A stretch of 64,000 nucleotides of DNA from Bromus sterilis (lineage: Eukaryota > Streptophyta > Magnoliopsida > Poales > Poaceae). Made by a program: the position numbers and the translations under genes. Below are positions 33,390 to 44,959 of the stretch, one piece after another. Each line of letters begins with the position of its first letter. The first letter of the stretch is position 1. Where the stretch lies: positions 9,300,001 to 9,364,000 of the forward strand of contig OX465599.1 of the NCBI GenBank assembly GCA_950022295.1. The letters are read 5' to 3'. The notes below the pieces were generated by a model that searched no databases, was not told where the DNA came from, and saw only the letters and a list, made by a program, of their open reading frames with translations.

Positions 33390-34222
33390 GAGCATCTACA
33401 TACACTTGCAACTAATTCGATCCCGCAAACATCTGCGGACGCTACCATGCAAGTACATGGGCATTGGTCGGGCATCCCTCATTTTGCCGTCGTATACCTC
33501 ACGCAACATGCAACGTAGAAGCAACTACGTATACCTCATGACCGGTGCACGTGCGAGCTGCGACTTCCCATCCACCGGCATCTCCCTCGCTCACAGTGGG
33601 ATGCCCGCGCCTCGAACTAGTGCTTCCTCGTCTGTTGCGACGGCGCCACAAGAACGAGGACCCGTTCCATACCTAGATCCGAAGGAGGAATGTTGTGGCA
33701 TATCTGGACGGGGGTAGAATGCCCGATGCTGCGTGTAGGTCGGCAGGGGGGAGCTCGATCCGCTGCTTCCGCCTTAGTCGAGCCACGAATGTCCGACTTC
33801 ACGCCGCGAAGCAAGCTTTCCCAATCGACGGAGTAGGAGCGGGATTCACCACCGAAGCCAAAGCTTTTCTAGATGAATCCATGGATCAGAAGGCGGAGGG
33901 ATCAGGGAGTGGAAGAGATACAGAGAGAAAGTGGACCGAAGATACGGAGACTTGATTGTAGGGTTCTCCAAAGAGGATATATGTGGGGTTCTTGGGTGAG
34001 TCCTCGCTGTCAGGCTGAGGTGACGGGTGCGTCTGAGCCTCCATACATCCATCCCATAATTGATCTGGATATGGAAGGTACCGATTAACGAGATTGTTAA
34101 AATATATGTGCCGAATATTAGGTGTACCACGTATAAACCACATCGAAAAATTCTTTTAGATCACGTTTTTCTCATCGAACCGTTCATCCGATCAGTTTGA
34201 AAAACCTAGCTACAGATGCTCT
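33390..34222. mobile_element. PIF/Harbinger-like non-autonomous element, 833 bp
   Basis: It starts GAGCATCTACATACAC and ends with the complement of GAGCATCTGTAGCTAGG. It is flanked by TTA at 33387-33389 and 34223-34225, the target duplication of Harbinger/Tourist elements. GAGCATCT ends are common on grass MITEs. Internal frames on both strands overlap and show no transposase. Confidence 0.62.
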
Positions 34223-34362
34223 TACGAGCTAGGGCCATACAACCCCCCGTGAAAACATATATACCCCACTTCCACAATAGACCAGGCACAGAGCATCCAC
34301 GATTCTTTCGTCTAGCTAGATACACCTATTTCATACACGTACTCTACCTCACTAGGGAACCG

Positions 34363-34421
34363 TGCATACATACATACATATTTTTGGTGATGATCTTTCC
34401 ACACATACATACATACATACG
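34363..34421. repeat. Two (CATA)n microsatellite tracts
   Basis: CATACATACATACATA-type runs lie at 34363-34380 and 34401-34421, separated by 20 bases. Confidence 0.9.
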
Positions 34422-34429
34422 TCACCACC

Positions 34430-35041
34430 GGCATTAACACACATGAGACTTTCTACTACCGCTGTAGCCCACAATACACAGCTTGCCTGCATTAAAAGTT
34501 GCACTACAGCTCGCCACCCCACCTACATTTCGTGCACGAAAGAAATAGCCAAAGGTCGCAAGCAAAAAACAAAACCGAAGGGAGGACACGCACACGTCGA
34601 GCACAGGGCGGACCACAGCGCGGCCATGCACAGGGGATCCCGGGCGCGCGGGACATCGTCACTGCGAAAGGCTCACCACCTCACCCCGGCCCTTTCGCGG
34701 ATCCCCTGACGAACAACAGCAAACACCCCGCAGGTCCATCGGTTAGCCTCGTCCCATCATTTGCTCGCGCTCTAGTGGCTGGATTTGGCGCCTGCTGTTC
34801 GTCGAGCCGCACAGAAAGGGGCGTAGTAATCCGGACCTAATCGAGTGCTTCAATCCCCACGCCTCCGAGCCTGCCGCTTCGGCGCCGAGTCTAGTAAGGG
34901 CCAATTCGCCTCGCAGCCCTTGGTTTTCTCTCGGTTTTCCGGAGACGGTCGTAGGGTCTGATCTGTGTGAAAAATATGGTGCCTTTTATTATTGTTTAAC
35001 TCTGCCACAAAATATCGTTTTAGTTTTGCATAATATAAATC
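34430..35041. other. GC-rich spacer without a recognised gene
   Basis: Overlapping short frames (34362-34709, 34499-34840, +) are Arg/His/Pro-rich with no domain. I see no terminal repeats. It may be remote upstream sequence of the corepressor gene or an old transposon. Confidence 0.35.
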
Positions 35042-35049
35042 ATCCACAT

Positions 35050-35647
35050 TAAGGGTGAAAGTGGTAAGGATAATTACCGTCCGAATCCGATTTTATAGGA
35101 TACGGTAACATATTTTTGACATCCGACAAAAATCCGATCCGAACCCGAATCCGATTGATAGGATACGATACGGCTAATATTCGACAAAATAGGATAATTC
35201 GTTTTTTCTAGCCGGATAATACGACCTTTTAATTTCCGAATCCGATTGATGGACCAAGTTTTAAGTATTAAGTAGAAGTATGTGAATGATATCTTTGATT
35301 ATGAGGCAATAAATATGTTTGTTTGTGATTTATTTGATTTATTACAATACTATATAGTTTTTTATGTGTTTTTAAAGTGTATAAATATTTATATTTGCTC
35401 GTTGTTTATGTATGATTTTAGTTTAAAACATTCATATATTTCTCCTATATGAATATGGTAAATTTCCGTTTCCGACCCGATTCCGTTCCGTTACCGCACC
35501 GTGTCCGAATCCGCCTAATCCGATATTCGAATCCGCATTATCCGGTATTCGTATCCGCACCCGTTCCGCTTCTGAATCCGAAAATAAATATGAAATAGGA
35601 TACGGTATAGAGATTATTCGTCTGAATCCGATCCGGTTTCACCCCTA
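35050..35647. mobile_element. hAT-like non-autonomous element, 598 bp
   Basis: The ends are TAAGGGTGAAAGTGG and the complement of TAGGGGTGAAACCGG, the TAGGGGTG type of hAT terminus. They are flanked by a perfect 8-bp duplication ATCCACAT (35042-35049, 35648-35655). Both subterminal regions are packed with CCGAATCCGA/TCCGATCCG words in both orientations, a likely transposase-binding array. It has no coding capacity. Confidence 0.87.
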
Positions 35648-35734
35648 ATCCACATAGCTAAAATATTTTCTGGACCACCACACTAGTGCGTGAGCAACGA
35701 GAATTGACACTCGAGCGTCAACCTTGACATCACC

Positions 35735-36170
35735 ATGGCCTGGAGCGGCGCAACGGCGCGCATCCGATGCGTGGCTTGATTAGATGACGTGGGGGGAGGT
35801 GTAGCGGCCCATGCTGATATATCCTTTTCTCTTTTCGGCGCCGTCGATATGAGACCAAGACATTGATTAATGAAACGACGTGATATTTCGGCGAATGTGA
35901 ACCCCACCATCCAACATGTTATATCCGGAGCGGGCGGGTGCGCATCCAATGGGCGCCTGATAAGACATCGTGAGGATAGCGCAACGGCTCGTGCACTTAT
36001 GACGTGAGAGCGAATGTTTGCGCCACTTGCGTCTCGATGTTTCTTTCCTCCTTTCGGCGCCGTCAATTTACTCGTCGTACACGGCCAAGACATTAATTAG
36101 TAATAAAAAAGCAGATCGATATTTCGAGGAAGATGAACCGTCGCCATGCAACATTCTAGAGGCGATCGAG
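35735..36170. repeat. Diverged direct repeat of about 200 bp, upstream of the corepressor gene
   Basis: The first copy (about 35742-35925) carries GCGCAACGGC, TTTTCGGCGCCGTCGATATG, CCAAGACATTGATTAAT and CGATATTTCGG-like words. The second (about 35978-36165) carries GCGCAACGGC, CTTTCGGCGCCGTCAATTTA, CCAAGACATTAATTAGT and GATATTTCGAGG in the same order. The period is about 237 bp. Confidence 0.7.
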
Positions 36171-36299
36171 GGTTCACACGATGAATGATATACCGACCTA
36201 TTTTTTTGCATGTGAAAATGAGCCAGGTTCATTCTCACGGATGTCACACTGCTCGATCCATCGTATCCTCGTAGGACCTGAGAAGAGATGCTAGCACAC

Positions 36300-36914
36300 T
36301 GTCAGACCCCTTTTTACTCAACATATCATTTCTTATATACATATATTCATACATCATTTTCACACATAATAAGAACTTAAAAACACATATAGCACTTGAA
36401 CAAATCTTGAGTTTTTGTTGTCACATTGTCTTTGTAGCACATTATACAACACTAGCAGCAAGCCAAGAAAGAATGTTGGTCTGAGAATAGCAGGTTCCCG
36501 GAGCACGCTTGTGCAAAAAGCACGGCGCCTGCCTGCCTGTCATCCGAACCTTCCTGAACCCGGCTCACGATTCCGAGCCACGGATCAACAAACCCCACAC
36601 CCCCCCCACCCTCCTCTCTCTCCTCCCCTCCTCTCCCACCTCCCTCGCTCCCTGTCCCTCCCCTCCCCCCCTGTCCCATCTACTCTCCTCTTCTTCCGAG
36701 GCGGTGCTAGCCTAGCCTAGCCACAGCCAGCACCACCCCCGCCATCCCCTCCATCCATCCCTCGCGCTCGGGCCGCGCGCCCGCTCGCCCGAATTCGGCG
36801 CGAGCAGCACGCCGTCGCCGCCGATCGACCATTACCGGCCACCCCGGCGGCCGCCCCGTCGCCCGATTTCCGCGGGATTTTCGCAACCAGGAGCCGCGGA
36901 ATCGCCTCGAGCCG
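36300..36914 (+). promoter_or_regulatory. Promoter and 5' UTR region of the LUG-type gene
   Basis: The stretch just upstream of the gene changes from AT-rich (36300-36470) to a strong C/T-rich tract (36596-36690, CCTCCTCTCTCTCC type). Such a pyrimidine patch is typical of grass core promoters and 5' leaders. GC-rich leader sequence follows to a splice donor at 36915 (CCG|GTAATG). No convincing TATA box is seen near the tract, so the start of transcription is not fixed. Confidence 0.5.
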
Positions 36915-37005
36915 GTAATGTGGGCTCTGATCCCTTCGTTCCCCGCGAATTCGAGCCCGATTGGACTGTTCCCCCCGCTGATTTCCGCTCTTGTCGTCGT
37001 TGCAG
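36915..37005 (+). other. Intron in the 5' UTR of the LUG-type gene
   Basis: Donor GTAATG at 36915 and acceptor TTGCAG ending at 37005, one base before the start codon. The 91-base intron is T-rich before the acceptor. Read by eye from consensus; a transcript would confirm it. Confidence 0.55.
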
Positions 37006-37006
37006 G

Positions 37007-37132
37007 ATGGCGCAGAGCAATTGGGAAGCGGATAAGATGTGAGCGAGCTGCTGCCTCCCTCGATGTGTTTTCCGGGGACGGGATTTCCCGTGTTTTCCCC
37101 CCCTCCGCTGCTCTGTTTTTGGCTAATTTCTG

Positions 37133-37164
<32 letters not shown>

Positions 37165-40100
37165 GGCGCAGGCTCGATGTGTATATCTATGACTACTTGC
37201 TCAAGCGGAACCTGCAGACGACCGCCAAGGCGTTCATGGCGGAGGGCAAGGTCGCTGCTGACCCAGTTGGTGAGTGTGTCCGCCCGTTTGGCTGTCGAAA
37301 TCCTGTTTTCTGCGGTTAGGTTGGTTAGCCAAGAGCGCGTCTATTCTGTAGGTGGAGACGGGAATTCGGAATGTGGAGTGTTTTCAGCTTAGGCTGCTCT
37401 CACGATTCGAGTTTCCAGTCAGTGTAATTCGTGCAGGCTAACTAGGGCTGGCAAAAATCCATCGTCCAGCGGGCAGTTTTGTGCCCAATCAGGGCAGGGA
37501 GTTCAAGCCTTAATATAGTTTTGCAGAGATGTGGGAAAAAAATCGGCACCGATGCATGCTGGGTACGCTGTGTGGAATTATGATAGTTTTGCAGAGTCAT
37601 CCCCTGAGCTATGCAAATTGATAGTCTTCAGTAACTATCATTATTGCGAGCTCAAGTGCGTTACAGATTCAGATAGATTTACTATGTTAGAGTAGGGTTC
37701 ATTATACATGTGAGCTCTTCTCGAGGAAACAAAAAGATGGATTATACAGATGCGGTAGCCTGATGCTTGTTTTTAAGGATCTTTTCGTTTTTGCACCATT
37801 TTGGGATGCTCTTTTATCTTTTTGTTCTGTTATCTGATGATAGTGGAACCCGGTCCGTTTTTTTGGATCGAATGGAAAAAAATGATGGGTTGAAGATGCG
37901 CCTTTATGAAAGCTGTAGAGTTAGTCATCGATGCTTTGTACTGAACACTACTAAAGAAGGAAACAAGCTATAAATGGAAATTCAGAATGTACACTTCGAC
38001 CTGTTAGTTTCTTGAGTGATAAGGTTTTTGAGTTTCATTGTCATTGGGTGTGTACCTATTGGGTAATTACCGAACTTAACTAACCGATAATGGTACTGTA
38101 GTTGACTAGTTGTATAGCGGAATTGGATGCGCACAGCTTCTAGAATCTACATTAGTTTATATCATGACATGACCAGTAATAATCTGTGTCCTAAAGGAGC
38201 CAATCTACCACATGGCTAGTGGCACATGTTCACATCTGTAAAGAGAACTAGAGTGGAAAACAGCACTACACATGGAAGGTAAAATTAGTAACATGAGCAA
38301 ACTGGACAGGCACACAATGCCATACGCGGGAATTGCACTCATATCCTTAGGAAATGGTGTGAAATGGAATAGTTGCTATTTTAGTCATATCCTTACAAAA
38401 TGGTATGAAACAGAAACGATTGCTATTTTAGTTCTGAACAAACTACTTGCTTACAACAACTATGCATGTTGATCCCAGGAAAAAAGGGGTGAGTTCCGAC
38501 TTGCAATACCTTGTGTATCCTCAACACCTTATGCATGTGGTGTTTATTTATTTTATTATGTTATTGGTATTATTATCATTATTATTTTATTATAGATGTA
38601 TACAAGACTTTATCCAAGTACCACTGTGGTTAATTTTGACTTGTCATGCAGCAATTGATGCTCCTGGGGGGTTTCTCTTTGAGTGGTGGTCTGTCTTTTG
38701 GGATATATTTATTGCAAGGACCAATGAGAAACATTCGGAGGTTGCAGCAGCTTACCTTGAGGTAGATTGGGAATTATTGATTTGCTTAGTCATTCACCAT
38801 GCGTGAGTTCATATTTTGATAGCACATTCTTACCCCATCTATATTTCTTTGAATCAGGCACAACAAGTAAAAGCAAAAGAACACCAGCAGCAGATGCAGA
38901 TGCAACAATTGCAGCTTATCCAACAAAGGCATGCTCAAATGCAGCGAACTAATTCAGGCCATCCTTCTCTTAATGGTCCAATAAATGGCCTAAACTCAGA
39001 TGCCATTCTGGGGCCTTCGACAGCCAGTGTTTTGGCTGCTAAGATGTACGAAGAGCGTTTGAAGCACCCTCATTTAATGGACTCCGAAGGATCGCAACTT
39101 ATCGATGCTAATAGGATGGCTCTTCTTAAGTCGGCAGCGACAAACCATACAGGGTGACCCTCCAGATCTCAACCCAATTTTCTAGTAGATTTGTCAAAAA
39201 AGGATAGATTATATATTGGTACTAGTATTCTCATTTTTTTTTTTGAAATAGGCAATTAGTTCCTGGAAATCCTGGAAATGTATCTACTACGCTGCAGCAG
39301 ATCCAGGCTCGGAATCAACAAACAATTGTGGGTTACAGCACCCCTTGTTATTTCCGTTCGGTTTCTTCCATTAGTCATTGAATGAATTCTCTGATTTCTA
39401 TCAGGATATTAAGAGTGAAGGTAACATGGGTGTAGCCCAAAGATCTATGCCCATGGATCCATCGTCCTTATACGGACAGGGAGTTCAGCAAAAACCTGGA
39501 TTAGGTGGTGCAGGTAGCTTTTCTTAGTTTCCTTCTTAGTGTCAGCAATTTGCAAGAAATGCATTGCTGTGTCGAACTTCCTGTCCTTGCCGTCTTTCTG
39601 TCTAGATTTGTGGGAACCAAATTTCTGGAAACTTTATGCATTTTTTTGGGTTCAAAGTGCATTGTTATCAGTTCTTGTTTCTATCATGATAAAGTGATAA
39701 ACACCCTTTTTGAACAATAGGTAGCCTAGTATGCTTATTGTATAATGGCTTGGATGGACTTCCAATATTCCTCTTAACTTTCCTTTGATCTTTGTGTAGC
39801 TTAATTATGATTAAAGTTCTGCAATAGCTTTATAAGGTTGGTAGCCAATAAATACGGCAGCCATGCTAATTTTTTTTTCTGAGTTTTTTTATCGGTGTAA
39901 CTATCTCTTGGATATAACACAAGATATCATTTAACAAATGTTCTCAAGTGAAAATTATCACTCTCTCGTTTTGTTCATTCTGCTTTTGTGGTGAGGCGTC
40001 TTCTCTTGTCAACAGGACTGAACCAAGGAGTGAGTGGTCTACCCTTGAAGGGCTGGCCGTTAACTGTAAGCTCCCATCTATTTGTTGCCTCCCATATACC

Positions 40101-43100
40101 ATGTTTGTTCTTGAATCTAATTACTATCTTACAGGGAATAGACCAACTTCGACCAAATTTAGGTGCCCAAATGCAGAAGCCGTTTCTTTCAACACAGTCA
40201 CAGTTCCAACTTATGTCACCACAACAGCAGCAGCAACTCTTAGCACAGGCTCAAGTACAAGGGGGCAGCATTAACAACTCAACTAATTACGGGGATATGG
40301 ACCCCCGCAGATTTACAACACTAACCAGGGGTGGCATGAATGGTAAAGATGGACAACCTGCTGGGACTGATGGCTGCATTAGTTCCCCAATGCAATCAAG
40401 TTCACCAAAAATTAGACCAGACCAAGAATATCTCATGAAGGTTTGTCTATTCTGGAAGTTTTTATTCCTTGCGTGGAGTTTGGTCATAAGAGGTTATTTT
40501 ATTTAGCTCTAGACTGCCGGAATCTAACTATAGCGGAAAGTTGTGCAGATGCAGCAAACATCTTCTCAGCAATCACAGGAACATCTTCAGCAGCAGCAGC
40601 AAAATCAGCAACAACAGATGCAACAGGTATTTTACATTATGCCCAACCCCTGGAATTTATATTCAAGAATTGAAAGTTACTAATTTGTTTGCAAATTTGC
40701 TCTTTACAAAGTTAAAACTCCACCCCTTGGATTTATCTTCTATTCTTGAAACTTATTTCATGTGCAAATTTACTCTTACATAGTTAAAATGGTATACCTT
40801 TCTAAAAAAAACTATACCTTATGACTCTTACATAGTTAAAATGGTATACCTTTCTAAAAAAACTATACCTTATGCCTGTACTGTTGCACTTCTGTCACAA
40901 CTTGCAGACATATTATTATTTGTTTTTCAGAAATAATACACACAGTAGGAGTTCAAATGTTTGTCATAAAAACCAGGAAAAGACACCATGGTAGAGTATT
41001 TTTTTCTCTGTTGGTTTCCTTGGGAACAGTTCTTTTGAAAATGATGCCTGGAGGGATCACGAAAAATTCGCATGGAGATGGCTATGAAATTTGTCGACTT
41101 AGTTATTCCATTGAAACAAGTCCAAGTATCCAACTCCATGTTTGCCTCCCCCCTTTCTAGTTTTGACCAAAAATATATTTCTGACTGCATGATTAACTTG
41201 AAATTTGCTTCTTTATGATGTACTCATGGTTATCTTATATCTGCTCAGTGTTATGTAAATATGTTTAATTGTTTATCTCCAGAACAACAGAAAAAGAAAG
41301 CAAGCTACATCTTCAGGCCCAGCAAATAGTACTGGAACAGGAAATACGGTGGGCCCTTCAGCCAACTCTCCACCGTCAACTCCATCCACACATACACCTG
41401 AAGGACTTGGAATGGCTGGCAACATGCGCCATGTTCCAAAAAATTTAATGATGTATGGTGCGGATGGAACCGGGCTCGCATCCTCTTCAAATCAAATGGT
41501 ATCTCATTTACCTTTTCTCATCTAATAGGTTTTGCTGAATGTGTCTTGCGATCATTCCACATCAGGTGGATATGTAAGGTTATTGTTGTATGCAACAGGA
41601 TGATCTTGAACCTTTTGGCGATGTTGGCTCGTTGGATGATAATGTTGAATCTTTCTTGTCCAATGAGGAGGGAGATCCAAGGGATATTTTTGCTGCACTT
41701 AAGACAGAGCCTAATCCGGCAGCTTCAAAAGGTACCATTTATGATGTTCTTAGTTTTGCGAACATCAGATATATAACCTCTCCTTTTCGTTTAGGTTTTA
41801 CATTCAATGAGGTTAACTGCTGGCGAACAAGCAACAGCAAGATAGTCTGCTGTAACTTTTCTTCCGATGGCAAGATCTTAGCTAGTGCTGGACATGAAAA
41901 GAAGGTGTGAGCAACTGTGCTATGATGAACGTTTTCCTATTAAGACTGGAATCTTTTTGCCATGGGTGTTTCTGAGTATAGTGCCTTACTTGATTTTTGT
42001 TCTCTCAGGCTGTACTTTGGAATATGGACACTTTCCAGACTCAATATTTACCAGAAGAGCACACTCTCATTATCACTGATGTCCGTTTCAGACCTAACTC
42101 TACACAACTGGCAACTTCATCTTTTGACAGAACAATTAAACTATGGAACATTGCAGATGTAAGTTGCGCTTTTCAGTTTATATATGTGTCAGGGTAAAAT
42201 ATCTGTTAGAACAAGACTGAGCTTCTGGAAATTCAATATTTTAATTTTGTGAATCAAACTTGAAAGTTGTTCTAGTTTTTTTTTGGCATGAATGGAGGTC
42301 AACCACATTGGTATCTATTGAATGCAGCTAGCCTAGTCGCAAGACCCCACACGCACAACCAGTAGACACCGTGTTCAACTCCCGCGCAAGGCAATTTATT
42401 TTAGAAAAAAAAGGCAGATATGGGCATCGGATTCCTGACAAAGCAAATATGAGCTCATGTCTTTGGCATGGCTCATGCCTTTTCCTTTTTAACAACCATT
42501 GAAGAAACTGAAAAAAGTTTGTCCAGTTTAAATATGTATTGCCAAAATCTGTTTTCTAGTGAGTTTTGCCAAATATTGGCTAACGTTGTACACCATGGTA
42601 TGTTGACAAACTATTGCTTAGATGTGCTATCTTGTTATGCCTCACCGCCTAGTATAGCAACATAAGCCCAGGCACTCTGTCTCAGTAATGTTATGCGCTT
42701 ACTACTAGTACTGGGTACAGTGGTGGAAGTTATTTCAGTTGTACACATTATTCATGACTCAGATTTCAATACGAGACATGAACATTGTGAAAATAAATTA
42801 GAATATAATTCATATAAATTTACTATTAGAGGTCAGTGTGTCCACTATGTGGTGGTGAACTGGTGATTGTTCAAGTGTGCTACCATCAGATCCCTGAGTT
42901 TAGAACTGGTTGTATGTGTGTTTACATCTTGTATACTGTCTGAAACTTCAATTTCTTGTTTGGCAGCCTGCATTCTCGCAGCATACATTCGCTGGGCATA
43001 GTTATCAGGTTACATCACTAGATTTTCATCCAAAGAAGACGGACCTTTTGTGCTCTTGTGATGGCAATGGTGAAATCCGATACTGGAACGTGACTCAGCC

Positions 43101-43985
43101 TACCTGTATGCGCGCCATGAAGGTTGGTAATCTTCTTTATGACCTCTTAAAATCTTCTTAGTAACTTATATAGTAATAAACAAAAAAATATGCGATTGAA
43201 TAATTTGTTGTCTTTACTTTTTTTTACAGGGTGGTACTGCTCAAATTCGTTTCCAACCTAGCACCGGACAATTTCTCGCAGCTGCTAGTGAAAATGTTGT
43301 TTCCATATTTGATGTTGAGACACATAGCAAAAAGTACACCCTGCAGGTCTGTTTTTGGAAGCACTTTTTTAATGCTGCACCATTTCATTTCCTTCACTGT
43401 GATGTTCATTTTTAGTGTTCTCCTCTGTTAATGCCTCTGCACATGCACATTCAACATCCGCCCGTCATTGGAAGCACTTTTTTAATGCTGTTGTGCCTGC
43501 AATCAATAAGATTGTGCCAAGTAATCTTGAAACCTAAGCGTTTGATTATAATCTCAGGGCCATAACACAGACGTGCAGTCAGTGTGCTGGGATAACACTG
43601 GGGAGTACATTGCGTCTGTCAGCCAGGATCTAGTTAAGGTGTGGTCAGTATCATCAGGAGAGTGCATTCATGAGGTCAGCTCAAATGGAAATAAGTTCCA
43701 TTCTTGTGTGTTCCACCCAAGTTATACCAATCTCTTGGTGATTGGAGGCTACCAGGTAGAACTTGCTCCTCTTCCATTGGGTTTTATTTTTTCCTTTTTA
43801 ATAGTTATATAAATTTACCCTTGACATTTTTGTCGGTGCAGTCTTTGGAGCTATGGAACATGGTAAAGAACCAAAGCATGACGGTGCCGGCACATGAAGG
43901 TCTGATTGCGTCGTTGGCACAATCGCCAGTAACTGGGATGGTGGCTTCTGCTAGCCACGACAATTCGGTCAAGTTGTGGAAGTAA
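37007..43985 (+). CDS. LUH: LEUNIG/LEUNIG_HOMOLOG-type transcriptional corepressor, 17 coding exons, 792 residues
   Basis: Exons: 37007-37038, 37172-37269, 38652-38761, 38858-39153, 39252-39327, 39405-39513, 40016-40065, 40135-40440, 40549-40626, 41283-41498, 41599-41731, 41795-41904, 42009-42158, 42967-43122, 43230-43346, 43558-43755, 43842-43985. Together they make 2,379 bases with no stop; all introns are GT-AG. The start reads MAQSNWEADKMLDVYIYDYL. LisH/LUFS domain about residues 8-88 (RNLQTTAKAFMAEGK, FEWWSVFWDIF); Gln-rich stretches at about 80-115, 285-300 and 360-385; basic RKRK near 388, a possible nuclear signal; seven WD40 repeats from about 510 to the end (for example RTIKLWN, GEIRYWN, DNSVKLWK). 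Family knowledge: LUG/LUH proteins act in the nucleus as Groucho/Tup1-type corepressors, contacting SEUSS adaptors through LUFS. The GHxxxSxLN-like order and length fit LUH better than LUG, but the choice is tentative. Confidence 0.95.
40772..40874 (+). repeat. 52-bp tandem duplication in intron 9 of the LUG-type gene
   Basis: ACTCTTACATAGTTAAAATG starts at 40772 and again at 40824; the copies differ only by the length of an A run. It is intronic, with no effect on the coding frame. Confidence 0.9.
42250..42710. other. Extra sequence in intron 13 of the LUG-type gene, absent from the duplicate
   Basis: The flanking parts of intron 13 align with the matching intron of the downstream pseudogene (45604-45914), but this block of about 450 bases has no counterpart there. 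It contains TGTTCAACTCCCG, which resembles a tRNA B box, and T9/A-rich runs, so a SINE or other insertion is possible. The reverse, a deletion in the pseudogene, cannot be excluded. Confidence 0.45.
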
Positions 43986-44480
43986 CATAATAATAATAAT
44001 AAGCCGAATGTGCCTAGATAGTTTTTCTTCTTCTCCAGATAAATTGATATTCCGTCAGTCGAGGCATAGAATGAGTTGTTGTCGATTGTGTTGTACCTTC
44101 ATCAAGGCGAATAAGGAAGAGTACCTGGGTTGGTTGCCCGTCGCGGCCGAGCAGATTAGTGCTGGTTGCGGTGAGTCTGCGGAAAGAACTGTATTTAGGT
44201 GGTGTGTGTGTAGCTCAAGGACAAGAAGAAAGAAGAAAATGTAACATTCTGGTGCTTAACTGGAAGAACTCATTGCAATTAGCTTCTGTCGGTTGGTTGT
44301 GAAATCGTGGGTCTTGGGAGCATTATATGGTAAGTTAGTTCTGAGTTGGTACTTAGTATTGCTGTTGGTGTTTGATCTGCATAAAATTGGCAATCTGCTA
44401 GGCCACTCTTGCCATGCTTACCCCGAATTGTCAGGTTTTACAGTGTGCAGATGCATCATACGCACGGCACAACTTTGAGA
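43986..44480 (+). other. Probable 3' UTR of the LUG-type gene
   Basis: Sequence after the TAA at 43983-43985 starts with an AT-rich run of ATAATAATAATAAT and continues T/G-rich without a gene. A clear AATAAA signal is not seen, so the end is approximate. Confidence 0.45.
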
Positions 44481-44959
44481 TGTCAAGTTGTTAAATCACT
44501 AGGAGAGATTGTGTTTTTCTGCATGTTTTTTTTTAACTCTTTAGTCGTTACCACTACCAGTGATGAACATAAAGAGACCAAGAGCTATGACTTGTTCAGA
44601 TCCCCTGTCAAAAATAGGATAGGGTAAAGTCGTGATCTGGCCATCGCACAGCACGCCCAGTGGTTAAAGGGAAACCATGATTGTACGTCCCTGGCTCACC
44701 AGCTAGCCCCACCGCCCCCCTCTTCCCTTACCGTCGCAACCCACCGAGCTCCGGCCTTTCTTCTTTTTCTTCCTCCTTAGCGGCGGAGACCACCTACGGT
44801 GGGTGCGTGGCGGGGTTCATCGGCGTCCGAGGCTACTGCAACTAACCATCCCAGCTAGAAGTATCTAGCTTTTTTTCGTAAAAAATCGTGTATGTGTAAA
44901 AAATGCGTGGCTATTTCAGTTATTTTGACTAATTGATTGATGCTTGTGAGCGCATGACT
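44481..44959. other. Spacer between the LUG-type gene and its broken copy
   Basis: Includes a GC-rich piece (44690-44840, C-rich then CGGCG-rich) resembling neither exon nor intron of the gene. No credible frame. Confidence 0.4.
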
